The position numbers and the translations under genes were made by a program. DNA of 64,000 nucleotides from Chimonanthus salicifolius. Lineage: Eukaryota; Streptophyta; Magnoliopsida; Laurales; Calycanthaceae. Each line of letters starts with the position of its first letter. Within the stretch, counting starts at the first letter, position 1. The stretch lies in NCBI GenBank assembly GCA_013350335.1, contig CM023536.1:42168314-42232313 (forward strand), written 5' to 3'. Under the pieces are notes generated by a model that did no database searches, had not been told where the DNA came from, and saw only the letters and a list, made by a program, of their open reading frames with translations. Of this stretch, positions 35,811-47,531 are shown in pieces.

Positions 35811-36160
35811 ATAATGTGAAAAAGAGGATATTAAGGTAAATTTTAACGTTTTTTTATTCATATAGCTTAGTATATAACATGTTTAATAATAAATATGTTA
35901 TTTACATCATTTATCATTTGGATTAGTGGTTTATTAGATGAGGATATGGTTATATCATCTATATTTGCATCAGAATTACAATTTTAATGGGTAATGTGGA
36001 AAGATGATATTAAGGTAAATTTTATCATTTTTGTCTTTATATAGTTTAGTACATAACAAGCTTAATAATAAATATATTTTTTACATCATTTACCATTCGG
36101 GTTAGTAGGTTATCAGATGAGGATATGCGTCGATCTATATTGCATCTGAATAAAATGGAT
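35811..36160. repeat. 180-bp tandem duplication
   Basis: ATAATGTGAAAAAGAGGATA at 35811 and GTAATGTGGAAAGATGATAT at 35991 open two units that share ATTAAGGTAAATTTTA, TTTAATAATAAATATG or TTAATAATAAATATA, TTTACATCATTTA and GATGAGGATATG. Noncoding. Confidence 0.75.
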
Positions 36161-37205
36161 GTAAAATTCAAATTTGGGTTCAGATTCAAAATTTTAAACA
36201 AATATTAAAAATTTGCATTCAAACCCATTTATTTTGGGTCAGATGTTTTGAACTTTCAAGTAACCATTTACATCCTTAGACAAAACTCACACCTCAAAAT
36301 ATTGAACTATTTGGCAAGGTGATTCTTTAAAAATATCCTAAAATGTTTATCATCATTTTCCCACCATCGCCTGTTGCTGATCAATCTATATCTTTTCATT
36401 TTATAAATTGTTAAATGCCTAATCTAATGATCTACTCTTAGATTAAAGTCTTGTATTCATTTATTGCAAATTTGATTACACGAACATTCTACCCATCCTC
36501 CACAATTGGAATTTTTCTAATATACTGAAGTATATAGGAGTTTTATCGAGTATTTGTACATTCATTAAAAAAATTAAACTAAATTTTAAATTTTGATCGA
36601 AAATTTTCAATTTAAACCTAGGTGAAAATATATATTTCAAAAATGTTGATTGAAATTTAAAATATCAGTCAAAATTCTTAAATATCGAGACAGATTTTCA
36701 ACGTACAGAAATTTGTAACTCTGAGCATTACTCAGTTGGTAGATCCGAACTTCTTCATTCCAGTAACATTAGCCACGTAATGTTGGGCCATGAAGATGCT
36801 CCCTTTACCCATCTCTTGATGACCAAATCTGTGATCACAACAGTCCAATCAATGTGTTTTGTGTCCATTAGATGAGCAGTGTAGATTATAAACATGTGAA
36901 CCACATTCATAGGATCGATCCAGTGCTTCTTAATAAGTAAGGAAGTACAGTGGCAGAAGCTTGTTTTTTTCTGAATATGTGATGCCCATGTTAAGAAATA
37001 GAAGGCGGCTTGGGTCATGAAAATAAACATGTGAAAAAGACAATGCAATACGTGTTGCACATAAGGACATATTTTTCTGCTTCAAATATGAAGTTTCTTT
37101 TAATAATTAATATTTTTAGAGTAATTGGGTGGCTATTATCTCCGTCAGAAATTCTTGTATGATTTTATTTAGTAATTATAAGTGAAAAATATAATAAAAA
37201 AATGA
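36161..37205. other. AT-rich DNA, no supported gene
   Basis: One 101-codon open frame on the minus strand (36755-37060) has no recognised domain and looks like chance. Confidence 0.4.
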
Positions 37206-37340
37206 TTTTTTTTTTTTAGTTTATGTGTGGAAAACTATGGACCTAGTGTAAAATCCTTACAAGTAATACACACTGTCCTTAGAACATACTGAATAAAACT
37301 ATATGAATTCGAAGCTGACACCTCTCACTCACTGAATAAG
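37206..37340 (-). mobile_element. SINE family 1 copy, 5' truncated
   Basis: Reversed and diverged: T-run 37206-37217, TTATGTGTGGAAAACTATGG, GTGTAAAATCC, then GAATTCGAAGCTGACACCTC (B-box region). Confidence 0.65.
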
Positions 37341-37781
37341 GAAAAAAAAGGGACAAAATGAAAAGGAAGCTAAGATGCGAACTATTTTTTCTACTGCTTA
37401 ACTCATAGGTGACAATGGGAGAAACTCACACCTTCTACTCATTTCATCGAGTTCAACTGCACTTGATTGTTGATTTATGCTCATGGTGAGAGGTGATTGC
37501 CCTTAAAAATTCGTAAAAATCTAATGAGAGAAAATTGTTAGGTCTCTTTGAAAATTGAAAGTTTATTTATTGGATAGATTTTAAAATGTGAAATTTATGT
37601 TGTTGATTCTTTGAAAGGTCAAATTTATATGTTGGCCTCTCCATTAGAATCTTTTTTGATTCCTGCCTCACAAGCACATGCTATTGATTTTATTCTATTC
37701 TTTAAATTCTCACCAAAATTTTAATTTTCGTTCAATCAAACTTATTGAGTTTTGCTGTGGCTAATATAAAAAATTTCAAAT

Positions 37782-37801
37782 ATATATATATATATATATA
37801 T
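37782..37801. repeat. AT dinucleotide microsatellite
   Basis: About ten TA units. Confidence 0.85.
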
Positions 37802-38194
37802 TGAACAAACATCATTTAGTCAAAACATTTAAATTACTGGTCCAAATGTTGATACATATGCAGAATTCTGAACCTTCTAAATAGACATGCATTAAATCAG
37901 ATCATAGTCTAATATTTCAAGCTTCCAGAGATGTCTAAATACAAATTAGAATAATATTTTAAATATTAATTTCATTTCTAATGATCTTTAATTTTTTTTC
38001 CCTCCTAAATAAGGAATGACTAAGCTGATGGAATAATGGCCACAAAATCATTCCATAATTCTTCCTAAGGCTGTCTAATAGACTTTGGAGACCTACCTCG
38101 AGCACAAAACCTGATATAGTAATATTTTAGTAAATGGGATCTAAGGGTGAGACAGGACCACAATTTAAGGCTAACACTTTCAATAGGTTTTAAA

Positions 38195-38440
38195 GGCTGA
38201 TATACATTGGTTGTACAAGTAAGATAATAGATATATCAGCCGGTATACATCAACTATCATATCTCATATATCAGCCGATATTTCATGTTTTAAAGAGTAA
38301 TAAAATCTGCCAATACTTCGTACTTTAATTTTTCAAACAAACAAAAATCAATAAAATCAGCCGATACCTTTTTTTTCAATTCACAAAAAATAAAAATAAT
38401 AAAATCGACCGATATTTCCCAAAAAAAATCACCTAATTTT
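38195..38440. repeat. Family A-related degenerate element
   Basis: Repeated TATCAGCCGATAT and AATCGACCGATATTT motifs with AT-rich spacers resemble the interior of the hAT MITE family A and the right part of 50785-51236. No CAGGGG ends or target duplication are visible. Confidence 0.5.
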
Positions 38441-39864
38441 TTTAGTTAATTAAGACAGCCTCCCTAAAGGTTTTTGTTCAGTTTTTAAATTATAGTCTTA
38501 ATGGATCAACTAGTGAAGATATTTCACGTTAGGATTGTAAGGTTTGTATTTGGGTGGTATTTAATTTTTTTCTTTTGAGCAATTAATAACTCTAAAATAC
38601 TCAAACATAAATACTTACAATCAAATGAAATTAGAAATATCCAAAATACTCATATAAATAAAATTACTTCACAATGAAATGCAATTTTCATCATTTTTTG
38701 TAATACATTTGAAATTATCGAGCTCGTAACTTAAAAAAAAATATTTGAGCATCTAAATTACCGATATTTAATTAAAAAATTATATATCCATGAAGCCAAT
38801 AATTTTCTTCATTTTCAGAAATTCTTTGAATTTTTTGGAAAAAAATTGTAACAGAGTGGCCCTAGCGATTTTTTAACTCCTGATTAGATCTGATAACAAA
38901 GTTTGAGACCTCTGATCAAAATATTAAATTTATAAATCAGATGACAAGAAAAGAAGGTAATAGTGTTGAGAAATTTTTACTTCTCAATAATTTATTATAT
39001 TCTTAACATTTGTTTGATAATTTATAAAATATTTATTATCTTCATTTTATTGTACTATAGATTTCATATAGCACCCTTTTATTAGTTTCAGAATTTAAGT
39101 AAAAATAGTTAGATAGAGAAATTACAAACTTGTTTCATGACACCATTAATCACCTCCTAGAACTTGCTCACCTACGAGTCTTGCACAATGTTTTCTCAAA
39201 TATATGACATGTAGATCTAGCATCATATTTTACTAAAAAAAAGGTTTTTTATTCATATAAATGAATGATTCAACCATTATCGTTATTGGACCTCTTTGAG
39301 AGCCATAGTTTTCCAGTTTTCCTTAATTATAAAGCAACTTGTCTTTAAACATATGAGGGTAAATAAAAAACAGGGTATCTTTGTGACACTGGATATATTC
39401 ATCCTTTAAATCATCATATAATAGACACTTTATATATAAAGTGGTTCTAATCTTAATAACTTATTTTATTGTTTTATACTAAAGGAGTAGAACTTTGGAT
39501 GAGGTTAATATTAATATCTGTACTAGAATTAAAGTATGAAAAGTTCTTTCATGTGCACTTACAAAATTTCTTTAGTACATAAAGGTCTAACTCATTGTTG
39601 TACATCATGAGAAGATATTTGAGAATAAAAAATTTAGGCTCTCAAGGGACTTCACCATTATCTTTTAAATTGTTTTTTCTTTTAAGACCAGATATCCAAA
39701 CATGCGTAAACCTCTCGGTACAAACTACAGAGAATGGTCTTTTTTGGGTTGAGAGAAGTTTGATCCCAAAACCTACCATATATAAGGGTAGGAATATGAC
39801 CATCAAGCCCTTTTTGAATAATTCTAGTAGAGATATTAATATGATCATCATTGAAAATTTTACT
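38441..39864. other. 1.4 kb AT-rich DNA, mostly unassigned
   Basis: The stretch at about 39690-39810 (AAACATGCGTAAACCTCTCG, GGGTTGAGAGAAGTTTGATC) resembles a decayed reversed SINE family 2 copy. The rest shows nothing recognisable. Confidence 0.4.
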
Positions 39865-39865
39865 C

Positions 39866-40033
39866 TTTTTTTTTTTTTTTGAATTTACATAAGAAAACCA
39901 TGGGATACCCAGCGTAAAACCCCTCTGGGTGAGCCTACCCGTAGGGCACACCAAAGTTAGGCCATGGAGGCTTGAACATGCAACCTCCCACTTTCTGAAG
40001 CAAGATGCAGCCAGTTGAGCTTCACCATGTGGG
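39866..40033 (-). mobile_element. SINE family 1 copy
   Basis: Reversed: T-run 39866-39880, GAATTTACATAAGAAAACCA, GGATACCCAGCGTAAAAC, GGCTTGAACATGCAACCTCC (B-box region), CCAGTTGAGCTTCACCATGT (A-box region). Confidence 0.85.
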
Positions 40034-40744
40034 TGAATATAAAACTATAATCAAATTACAATTTACAATCAGATATTATGCCAAGATGTCTATTGAAATC
40101 AATTAGCCTCTCTCTCATGAGTTTAAGTAGACTAGGTTATTTTTAGTTTGATACTTTGTTCGAAAAATTATAAAATAAATGACCTAATTGCTAATTTTGT
40201 ATTAGTCCATGGTTTTTGTGTGGAGACCATTTAGTGAATGTTTCAAAGTTTCAAACAACTTCAACCCATATGACTTATCCTCATTGTTAAACTAATGCAA
40301 AAAAAATGTAAACATATAGCTTATAGTTTGACTTTCATGCTTCCAAATGAGGGATTGAGTTTTGTGATAAAGCTCAATTAAGATAGTTTGATTAGTCCAC
40401 ATAATGCTCTTTTTAATCATTCATTTATTGTTGTCATAGTTCAGACACCCATAAACATCTAAATAAACCTATTCTTTATTAACCGTTCTGACACATAATT
40501 TTAAAAGACCATATTTAAATTTAAAATTTTATAGATAGACAGTGAAGATAAAGAGCTTATGCAGTTTATCGTTAAATCTCCTACACTAAATATTTTCTCA
40601 AAAATGTAAAACCATAAACAACAAATATTAAATCTTTCCCTCAAGTAGCATTAGTGGATTACCTAACAAATAATGGCCCTTATCAACTATTGGAAAGATC
40701 ACTTGACACAATGAAGTAGAAAAAAGTAATTTATGAGTATAATT
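40034..40744. other. AT-rich spacer, no feature seen
   Basis: No gene or repeat boundary recognised. Confidence 0.4.
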
Positions 40745-41130
40745 CATAATCACAAATCTCGTTCTCACAATATTAACAGCCGTTGCTAATGGTGAAATAT
40801 TTTCAAATTCTCAAGTTTTTATCAGAAATTTAACAGAAAACTCACAGAAAATATAATATTTAAAAAACAAATATAATAAAAAAATAATGTGGCCAGAGTT
40901 TGAAATTGTAGATTATATTTCAGAAATAAAAAAACGTATATTTGGCTCAAATATTTTAAATTGAAATTTAACGGTAAAATCTCACGATTTCAACTGAAAT
41001 TTACCATTTCTTGTGATAAAAACGCGTTTTCCATGGGAATTTACTGTTAAAAAGGCAGACGCAATAAACTCATGCTTTTAACGCGCAAAAATTATTTTAC
41101 CGATAGTTTCATGATTAAAATGAAAATATC
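40745..41130. mobile_element. hAT MITE, family B, degenerate copy
   Basis: The left part CATAATCACAAATCTCGTTC then TCACAATATTAACAGC matches copy 1 (9821). The interior has AAATTTAACGGTAAAATCTC, AAAAACGCGTTTTCC and AACGCGCAAAAATTATTTTA. The right end near 41130 (AAAATATCAAACATATTTG) is diverged and I could not confirm a target duplication. Confidence 0.65.
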
Positions 41131-41664
41131 AAACATATTTGTTAGATTGGTATACTTAAATGAATATTTAACTAGACTTCTTTTACGATTTTAATTTCTA
41201 CAAGCAGCTCTCCTTATGTGAACCAGAGACTAATAACTCATTCTCATGCACAGTTGCGCATTAACCATTATAATTTATAAACAATCCCAACATATAAATG
41301 TCTATAAAGATGTTTTAGGTGAATCATCCGTAACCGTTGATATTTAAAAGCATCAAAAGATAATAAGAGGGCTGAATAGTACAGTTACCATATTTATTGG
41401 TTTGTTAATATGTACTTAAGAGTCTATCTAAACATAAAAGAGGAAAATCCGAACCACCCAAAGTATTTCCATCTTTATAGACCTACCTGCCTACTAACCT
41501 ACTACCTACCTATAATGCGATATAATTGGAATAATGATAGAACAACAAAAGAAAATGATGATACAAAGAGCCACCAACTTTAAAGCCACTGTCATCTTAC
41601 TGATTTTATGTAACCTACACCGTAGACCCATTTATCACCCTATTTAATATTTTTTTCCACGATG
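41131..41664. other. Spacer, no feature seen
   Basis: AT-rich DNA; a short CTACC-rich run occurs near 41485-41510. Confidence 0.4.
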
Positions 41665-41673
41665 TTTAAATAA

Positions 41674-42003
41674 GGACAGCGATGTTTCATGAATATTCTG
41701 AGTAATTCGATATAAATTTTACTATATTGTTCATTTTATTTTTTGAATCGATTCGTCGGATCACTGACTGAATTACTGACTATTCCACTATGATATAAAT
41801 GAGTTTAGCCGAATCACTAACAGGCTCACTGAAATTTATTTAGGGAGAATATTTTTTCATATACAACAGCAAACCAGATTACTGACTGAATTACTGAATT
41901 TTTTTTTTTAAATACTTTCGTACGGCTGTAGAAGGGTAAAATGGACAAATACCTTAAATCTCGTGTCTCGTTCTACAAAATACTCATGAGAAAATCGCTA
42001 CCC
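41674..42003. mobile_element. MULE-like MITE, family D, copy with 9-bp target duplication
   Basis: A 330-bp element starting GGACAGCGATGTTTCATG and ending TCATGAGAAAATCGCTACCC, with a perfect 9-bp duplication TTTAAATAA (41665-41673 and 42004-42012). The interior has GATCACTGACTGAATTACTG repeats and a TACGGCTG-AGGGTAAAATGGAC block, in the opposite sense to copy 1. The 9-bp duplication supports Mutator-like mobilisation of family D. Confidence 0.88.
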
Positions 42004-42012
42004 TTTAAATAA

Positions 42013-42831
42013 TTCATAAAATAAATTTTGATCATTCATTTAGTAAATCTTTCTATGTTATCTATATATAAGAGTAGTTTAGATATCCGTGAGATGAATC
42101 TTATCGTTTATTCATTAGATAGTTGTAATTTACTTGTATGTTAGAAAAAAAAAAAGATAAAATTAATCCAAAGAATAATTAAAAATAAAAATATATTTTA
42201 ATATTAAATTTGGTAAATTGAAATGATTAAACAAAAAATGTAAATTTGTTTAAAAATATCAAAAAAATAAGAAAAGAGATTTTAAGATAAAATTTGGTGA
42301 GTTGGAAGTATTAAATTCAATTTCATCATATTATTATCTAAAAATGGAGAAAAAAAGAGATACTTTTATGAATCATATGGCCGAAACTCTTTTACATTAG
42401 TATCTAAAAATAAAAATAAAAATTGTTAAAAAATATATGAATCTAAGAAAAAGTATTCACTGTAAATTTGTGACTAATTTCACTTTTACAAAGTACTTGT
42501 GTTATACTAATATTATCTTTAATTTGAAAAAGTGATTTATACTATCCAATTAATTGATTTCATCAGATTACCGTGAGAAAAGGTGAGAGTATGGACTGAA
42601 GGACCCACATACAGTGAAAAGATGGGACACACAGATGGGTGATGAATTGAATGTGATGTTTAAAGTTTCCACTTTTGTGGGGCTTCTATTTGAACCCTAT
42701 GGTAAAAACATCGCTTGGGTGAATGAGGGTAGCTTCTGAACCTAAGTGGGGCTTATTGTGATCTAATTTCACAAGCACTCGTTTTTAGACTTATATACTG
42801 ATGGTGATTTATATTTGTATTCAATTTGAAC
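42013..42831. other. AT-rich spacer, no feature seen
   Basis: No coding or repeat boundary recognised. Confidence 0.4.
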
Positions 42832-42842
42832 TAATTGATAGT

Positions 42843-43012
42843 TTTTTTTTCTAATTTATGTGTGGGAAACTACGGGATACCCACGTAAAACTCTCACGAG
42901 TAAACTTACTATCCCTAAGGCATACAAAGATTAGGCCATGGGGGCTCGAATCTGCAACTTCCCACTTCTTGAGGTGGGAGACAACCAGTTGAACTACACC
43001 CATGTGGGTAAT
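42843..43012 (-). mobile_element. SINE family 1 copy with target duplication
   Basis: Reversed: T-run from 42843, TTATGTGTGGGAAACTACGG, GGGGGCTCGAATCTGCAACT (B box), CCAGTTGAACTACACCCATG (A box). TAATTGATAGT (42832-42842) and TAATTAATAGT (43013-43023) are the target duplication, 10 of 11 matches. Confidence 0.88.
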
Positions 43013-43220
43013 TAATTAATAGTCTATTTCACTATTAAATAAAAAATTCATTTAAAAATGACTTTATTTTAATTATTAATTTTTTTAATATAGAGATACA
43101 TGTATCTAAATTTTTAGATTTTATAAAATTATTAGAACTACCATTAGATAGATAGATAATACATAGCTTCAATAATTTTGCAGAATTTTTTAAAAAAAAT
43201 CTATATATACATACATCTTT

Positions 43221-43389
43221 TTTTTTTTAATTTAAATTTGGGAAACTACGGGATACCCAGCGTAAAACCTTCACGGACGAGCCAACTATCCTTAGGGCAT
43301 ACCAAGGTTAGACTATAGAGGCTCGAACCCACAACCTCCCACTTCCTGAGGCGGGAGGTAACCAGTTGATCTACCTACACCCATGTAGG
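43221..43389 (-). mobile_element. SINE family 1 reference copy, perfect 17-bp target duplication
   Basis: A 169-bp reversed copy with TATATACATACATCTTT on both sides (43204-43220 and 43390-43406). On the minus strand it runs CTACATGGGTGTAGGTAGAT (A-box region), CCTCCCGCCTCAGGAAGTGG, GTGGGTTCGAGCCTCTATAG (B box), a CGTGAAGGTTTTACGCTGGG body and an A tail. The long duplication and A tail show LINE-driven target-primed insertion; the two boxes show a tRNA-derived Pol III promoter. Confidence 0.95.
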
Positions 43390-43406
43390 TATATACATAC
43401 ATCTTT

Positions 43407-43949
43407 ACATTTAAAAAATCAATGAATTATTCAATTTTTAAGAGATGACACTGTATATCTCAAATTTTATCATTTGATGTCATCTTTATATATCAAAAGA
43501 TCAACCATTACTTACTTTTAATATCCAAATCTTTTTAAACAATTCAATTTTACCTTAGAACGAATGACTTAAAAAATTGCTTGTAAAAATAACTTTTGGT
43601 AGCTGAAATGTTAATTATAAATATCTGACTTAATTGTAAATTGGTAATTGCTGTCCCATATTTTAAGAGTGATGATTGCTAGTAATTTATAAGTTTTCTT
43701 CAATCATCCGTTGATTGTCTAAGGTTGAATTTCAAGGGATCGAGAATGAGAAATGAATTTATCTTTTTGACATTGAAATCAGGGATTCAGAAAATGAGTG
43801 ATACGTAATGTAGTATTTGTATGATTATAAATTTGATCAATGTTGTAATTTTTTTACTGTTTTTTCTTTTTTTTTAACAATGTTGTATTTAGTATGATTT
43901 TAATAAGGTGTAGAAGCAAGTTCCAATTGTCGAAGACTCGAAGGTATAT
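43407..43949. other. AT-rich spacer, no feature seen
   Basis: No gene or repeat boundary recognised. Confidence 0.4.
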
Positions 43950-44665
43950 ATCCATTTTAACCTTTTTTTTTTTATTTAGATTTTTCTATTTTGAGTTATT
44001 TTAATTATTTTTTTTAAATGTTTTGCTCTAAGATAATCTCAATTTCAAGACTTTTTGTGAAAATAACTTTAAGTAATGATATTGAGTGTTTTTTTAATGG
44101 AGGTGACTTAATGTATTGATATCATTTATAAGTGTTTGTGTGACTTTCAAGTTTCTTTTATAAAAAATTCATAAAATCCAGATTTTATAAGATAATTACC
44201 ATTTTGTGGTTTCTTGTGAAAAAATTTAATGAAATGATATACAAATGTCAATGAAATTAAAGGAAGCGCATTTAATGTCATTGATAGAATTTGTAGGGTT
44301 TTTCTGTGATTTTTTTAATTTTTTAACATTTTCATTAAATTTAGATTTTCTTTACGAAAAAAATCATGAATTGCAATAGAAGATATATGTCATTACGAGA
44401 AAGCAAAGAACATAAATTTTATATTAGGTGTTTCCTTATATTGATTTTCTATTTTCTAAAATTTCTAGATATTTTTCAATTATTAAGAACATACTTTATT
44501 TCTATTAAAATTTTGGCTCTTAATGTCTAATATTCAATTAAAAGTACTATTTTTTAATCAAAACATGCTCACACTACGTTTTCGATTATTCCTCTACTTT
44601 TTAATATTTTTGTATTTTTGAAAAAATTCAAAAAAAAATGAAGGAGGGTCCTACCTTTTTTTCGA
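43950..44665 (-). repeat. Dispersed 0.9-kb repeat, family C, reversed copy
   Basis: On the minus strand, blocks such as ATTATCTTAGAGCAAAACAT and GGAAACACCTAATATAAAA recur in the same order as in 56220-57215 and 16870-17835. Diverged, noncoding, no clear ends. Confidence 0.55.
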
Positions 44666-44987
44666 ATCACTGATTGAAACTTAGGCTCCACGTATTCACA
44701 TGTTAATTTTTCATAAAAAAAAATTAAGTTTTCATTTATTTTATCATAATAAATTAAAAGAAAATTTAGAGCATAAGAGAGAATGAAAAAGAAATTTCAT
44801 TTTATTACGAAAGAGTGTCTAATATTGGTGAAAATATCTATATCTATTTTCAATAAAGATTAGTGTGAATTTTCAATCAAAGAATTTTAAATAAAGAGAA
44901 TAATTATAAAATTTCACTTTTTGAATTGAGTTAAGCTTTTTATCCAATAAATATTATTGGAAGTTCACAGTAAGTAATTGTGAATCA
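44666..44987. other. Spacer, no feature seen
   Basis: AT-rich, unassigned. Confidence 0.4.
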
Positions 44988-44995
44988 ATTGAGAG

Positions 44996-45544
44996 CAGGG
45001 ATACAAAAATCGTCATATTGAAATTTCAATATTTCGGCCGATACCTCTCTCTTTTATAAATCTTTTTAGACCAATATCTGTCGTAAAAATATATATCAAC
45101 CGATTTCAGCCACAACGATATCTCGTGAGTACTTTTGTCACAAATATCGACAGTATTTTCAAATTTACCGCGTTTTTATTGGCAAAATTCCATTACCGCA
45201 TTAAAAAAGCGTTTTTATTGCCACGACGATAAATTTTCTGTAAATGCCCGATAAAATCACGTTAAAAACCCGATAAACGTTAATAATGCGATAATATCCC
45301 GGTAAATTGCCTGTAAATTCTCGATAAATTCCCTATACCATTTTTATTTCATTAATTTTTTAGTTATTCTTTTTATTTATTTTTTAAATATTATAATTTC
45401 GATGAGATTTTTCTGTTAAATTTTCGATAAAAATTTGAAAATTTAAAAATATTTTTTATTACCAATTACCGTTAATATGTTGAGAACGGTATTTGTCACG
45501 ATGGTCAGTACGCCCGATGACTATCGTCGAGATTTTAACCCATC
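44996..45544. mobile_element. hAT MITE, family A, interrupted by a family B element
   Basis: Left end CAGGGATACAAAAATCGTC, right end GAGATTTTAACCCATC. Flanks ATTGAGAG (44988-44995) and GTTGAGAG (45545-45552) match at 7 of 8. Without the family B insert at 45133-45503 the element is about 170 bp, close to the 154 bp of copy 2. It contains ATTTCGGCCGATACC and ATCAACCGATTTC motifs. Confidence 0.75.
45133..45503. mobile_element. hAT MITE, family B, nested in family A
   Basis: A 371-bp element from TTTTGTCACAAATATCG to CGGTATTTGTCACGATG, oriented opposite to copy 1. Flanks GTGAGTAC (45125-45132) and GTCAGTAC (45504-45511) match at 7 of 8. The interior carries TTTACCGCGTTTTTATTGGC and AAATTCTCGATAAATTCCC motifs. 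Confidence 0.82.
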
Positions 45545-45552
45545 GTTGAGAG

Positions 45553-45900
45553 TGGAAATTTTTTCAATTTCGTGGACCAAGGTTGTGATTTGTCAAAGAG
45601 ATGACGCCATCCTCGGAGCGATGGGATGGGATGAGAGAATTAAGTTAGTCACGAGAGAGATGAGTGGAGAATGGCGGAGGGGAGTGGTGGCTTGACTTTA
45701 AGAGGGAATTGGTACCTACCAGTCTACCCCCACCCGTGACTCCGTTAGCTCTACAAAAATGACGAACCACAGCGATTTGGAAAGCAATGCTTTGAGATTA
45801 CTTCTTAGTTGTTACCAGAGAAATTATCTCTTGTGAATCATTTAATTAGTTTATTAACTTTTGATACGATTTATGTTGGACAGGAAGAATGAATTGATTT
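45553..45900. other. Relatively GC-rich patch, no gene assigned
   Basis: 45560-45740 is richer in GC than its surroundings and open in one plus frame, but the frame starts inside the MITE pair and shows no domain. Confidence 0.4.
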
Positions 45901-45908
45901 ATTGAATT

Positions 45909-46361
45909 TAATCTCAAAAATATTGGTGAAATTTTAAAATTATGACATTTTTATCTACAAAAAATCATTACTACGTTAATAACGCATATTTATCGAGAGT
46001 ACAGTAATTTTTTATAAAATTGCATTAAAATATGATAAATAGTAATATCGTGACAATTTTTCGATAAATTCCTTATTAAGAAATTTTTACAATAATCTTA
46101 ATAAAATTTCTGCAATAATTTAAAATATTTGTCAATATTTTAAAGATTATAAGATGTTTATTAAACTGTATTCTAATATATTGTTTGTTAGTTGCTCATG
46201 AATGATATTAAGATCTTTATTTTCAATATTTTTATTCTTTTTTAAATATTATATTTTCTGAGATATTTCTTCATTAATTTCTCCAAAAAAACTTATGAAT
46301 TTGAAATATCCCGATATTACCAATCACCATTAATATCCCGAAAATGGTATTTATGACAATG
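45909..46361. mobile_element. hAT MITE, family B, copy 4
   Basis: A 453-bp element from TAATCTCAAAAATATTGGTG to GGTATTTATGACAATG. Flanks ATTGAATT (45901-45908) and ATTGAATC (46362-46369) match at 7 of 8. The interior has TATTTATCGAGAG, ATCGTGACAATTTTTCGATA and CCCGATATTACCAATCACC motifs. It lies only 0.4 kb from the nested copy. Confidence 0.8.
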
Positions 46362-46512
46362 ATTGAATCTACTATTTTTAGAGAAAGTGTGATAAACCTC
46401 AATTTTTTTTAAAAAAAAATAGTTTAATTTTTAAGACAAAAAGATTGAAAACTACTTATAATAATCATGCTTAATCCAAAGGTAAATATATCTCTAAATA
46501 AGGAAGCTTAAT

Positions 46513-46674
46513 CCACGTGGGTGTAGTTTAACTGGTTGCCTCCGCCTTAAGAAGCAGGAGGTTGTGGGTTCGAGCTTCCATGGCCTAACCTTGGTGTGCC
46601 CTAGGAGTAGTGGACTCACCCGTGGGAGTTTTACGCATGGTATCCCACAATTTCCCATACATGAATTAAAAAAA
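46513..46674 (+). mobile_element. SINE family 1 copy, full length
   Basis: Starts CCACGTGGGTGTAGTTTAAC (A box TAGTTTAACTGG), then TGTGGGTTCGAGCTTCCATG (B box), GGTGTGCCCTAGGAGTAGTG, TTTTACGCATGGTATCCCAC and a short A tail. Confidence 0.9.
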
Positions 46675-46827
46675 TCTCATCAATCCATCAAGTCACTACA
46701 TTGATTTTAGGTCATATTTGTGCCATCGAAGGTAACTATTGGAGGAAGAAAACTGCATTAAATGATCATTTGTAGGGACATTCTTGTTACTGCACTTATT
46801 TTTTTAACACCAAGCTATCCAAGCATT

Positions 46828-47089
46828 CAGGGGTGATAATCTCGGCCGATACGATTGAAAACCTTGATATCTTAGCCAATACGATATGTATCGGCTGATA
46901 TTTACAATATCGGCCAATATCTGATATATATCGACAATATATATCATCGATATTTGCAATATCGGCCAATATCCGATATATATCGCCAATATCAGTCGAT
47001 ATTGGTGGTTTTCGTAAAAAAAAAAATAGGAGAGAGAAATTTCTCGGCCAATATCCAAATATCAACCGATATCGAGAATTTTACCCCTA
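46828..47089. mobile_element. hAT MITE, family A, copy 3
   Basis: A 262-bp element beginning CAGGGGTGATAATCTCGGCC and ending ATCGAGAATTTTACCCCT. Flanks CAAGCATT (46820-46827) and CAAGCGTC (47090-47097) match at 6 of 8. The interior is a series of ATATCGGCCAATATC and ATATATCG repeats on both strands, plus AGGAGAGAGAAATTTCTCGG. The open frames here are by-products of these repeats. Confidence 0.85.
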
Positions 47090-47097
47090 CAAGCGTC

Positions 47098-47526
47098 CCA
47101 CCCAAATTTTCCAGACGTTCACTTAAAAAAATACCTTTAGTTTTTTCATTTATATTATGAAAATACTATCTGTCAATAATATCATTTAATTACAGGTAAT
47201 CTTTCGCTTTTATTGCAATTTTATTTCTACCACAATTGTATTACGATAATAATATGATGTGCCATGATATTATTTTTAAGTTTTCGGACTTTTTTGAGTT
47301 GTATAAACTTATAAACCCTTTTATACAACCCAAAATCCTCATTCTTCAAATTTTCTAATGATTATATTAATGTAAAGTATCTTTTTCACTTGTATATTTA
47401 TTCACCATATTTTTAATTATTTTATAGATATTATATTTCTTTAATAATATCTCAGTCAAAATTCCAAAATTTGAAAATATCTCTATGTTATCATTAGTGG
47501 TCATTTATTCTATGTTGTATAGGCCG
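47098..47526. other. AT-rich flank, part of a decayed TIR element
   Basis: 47400-47531 carries family B-like pieces (AATATCTCAGTC, TTGAAAATATC) and GTATAGGCCGATATT, continuing at 50780 after the LTR. No gene seen. Confidence 0.45.
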
Positions 47527-47531
47527 ATATT

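Noticed and set aside
36755..37060. 101-codon minus-strand frame
   Set aside because: No known domain, no partner exon, no sign of conservation; likely chance.
43221..43389. Possible tRNA gene because of A and B boxes
   Set aside because: It is followed by a SINE body and A tail, is repeated ten times and has target duplications; no foldable intact tRNA was seen.
46796..47160. Three overlapping open frames of 68-89 codons
   Set aside because: Same cause: they read the ATATCGGCCGATAT repeats of MITE family A copy 3.
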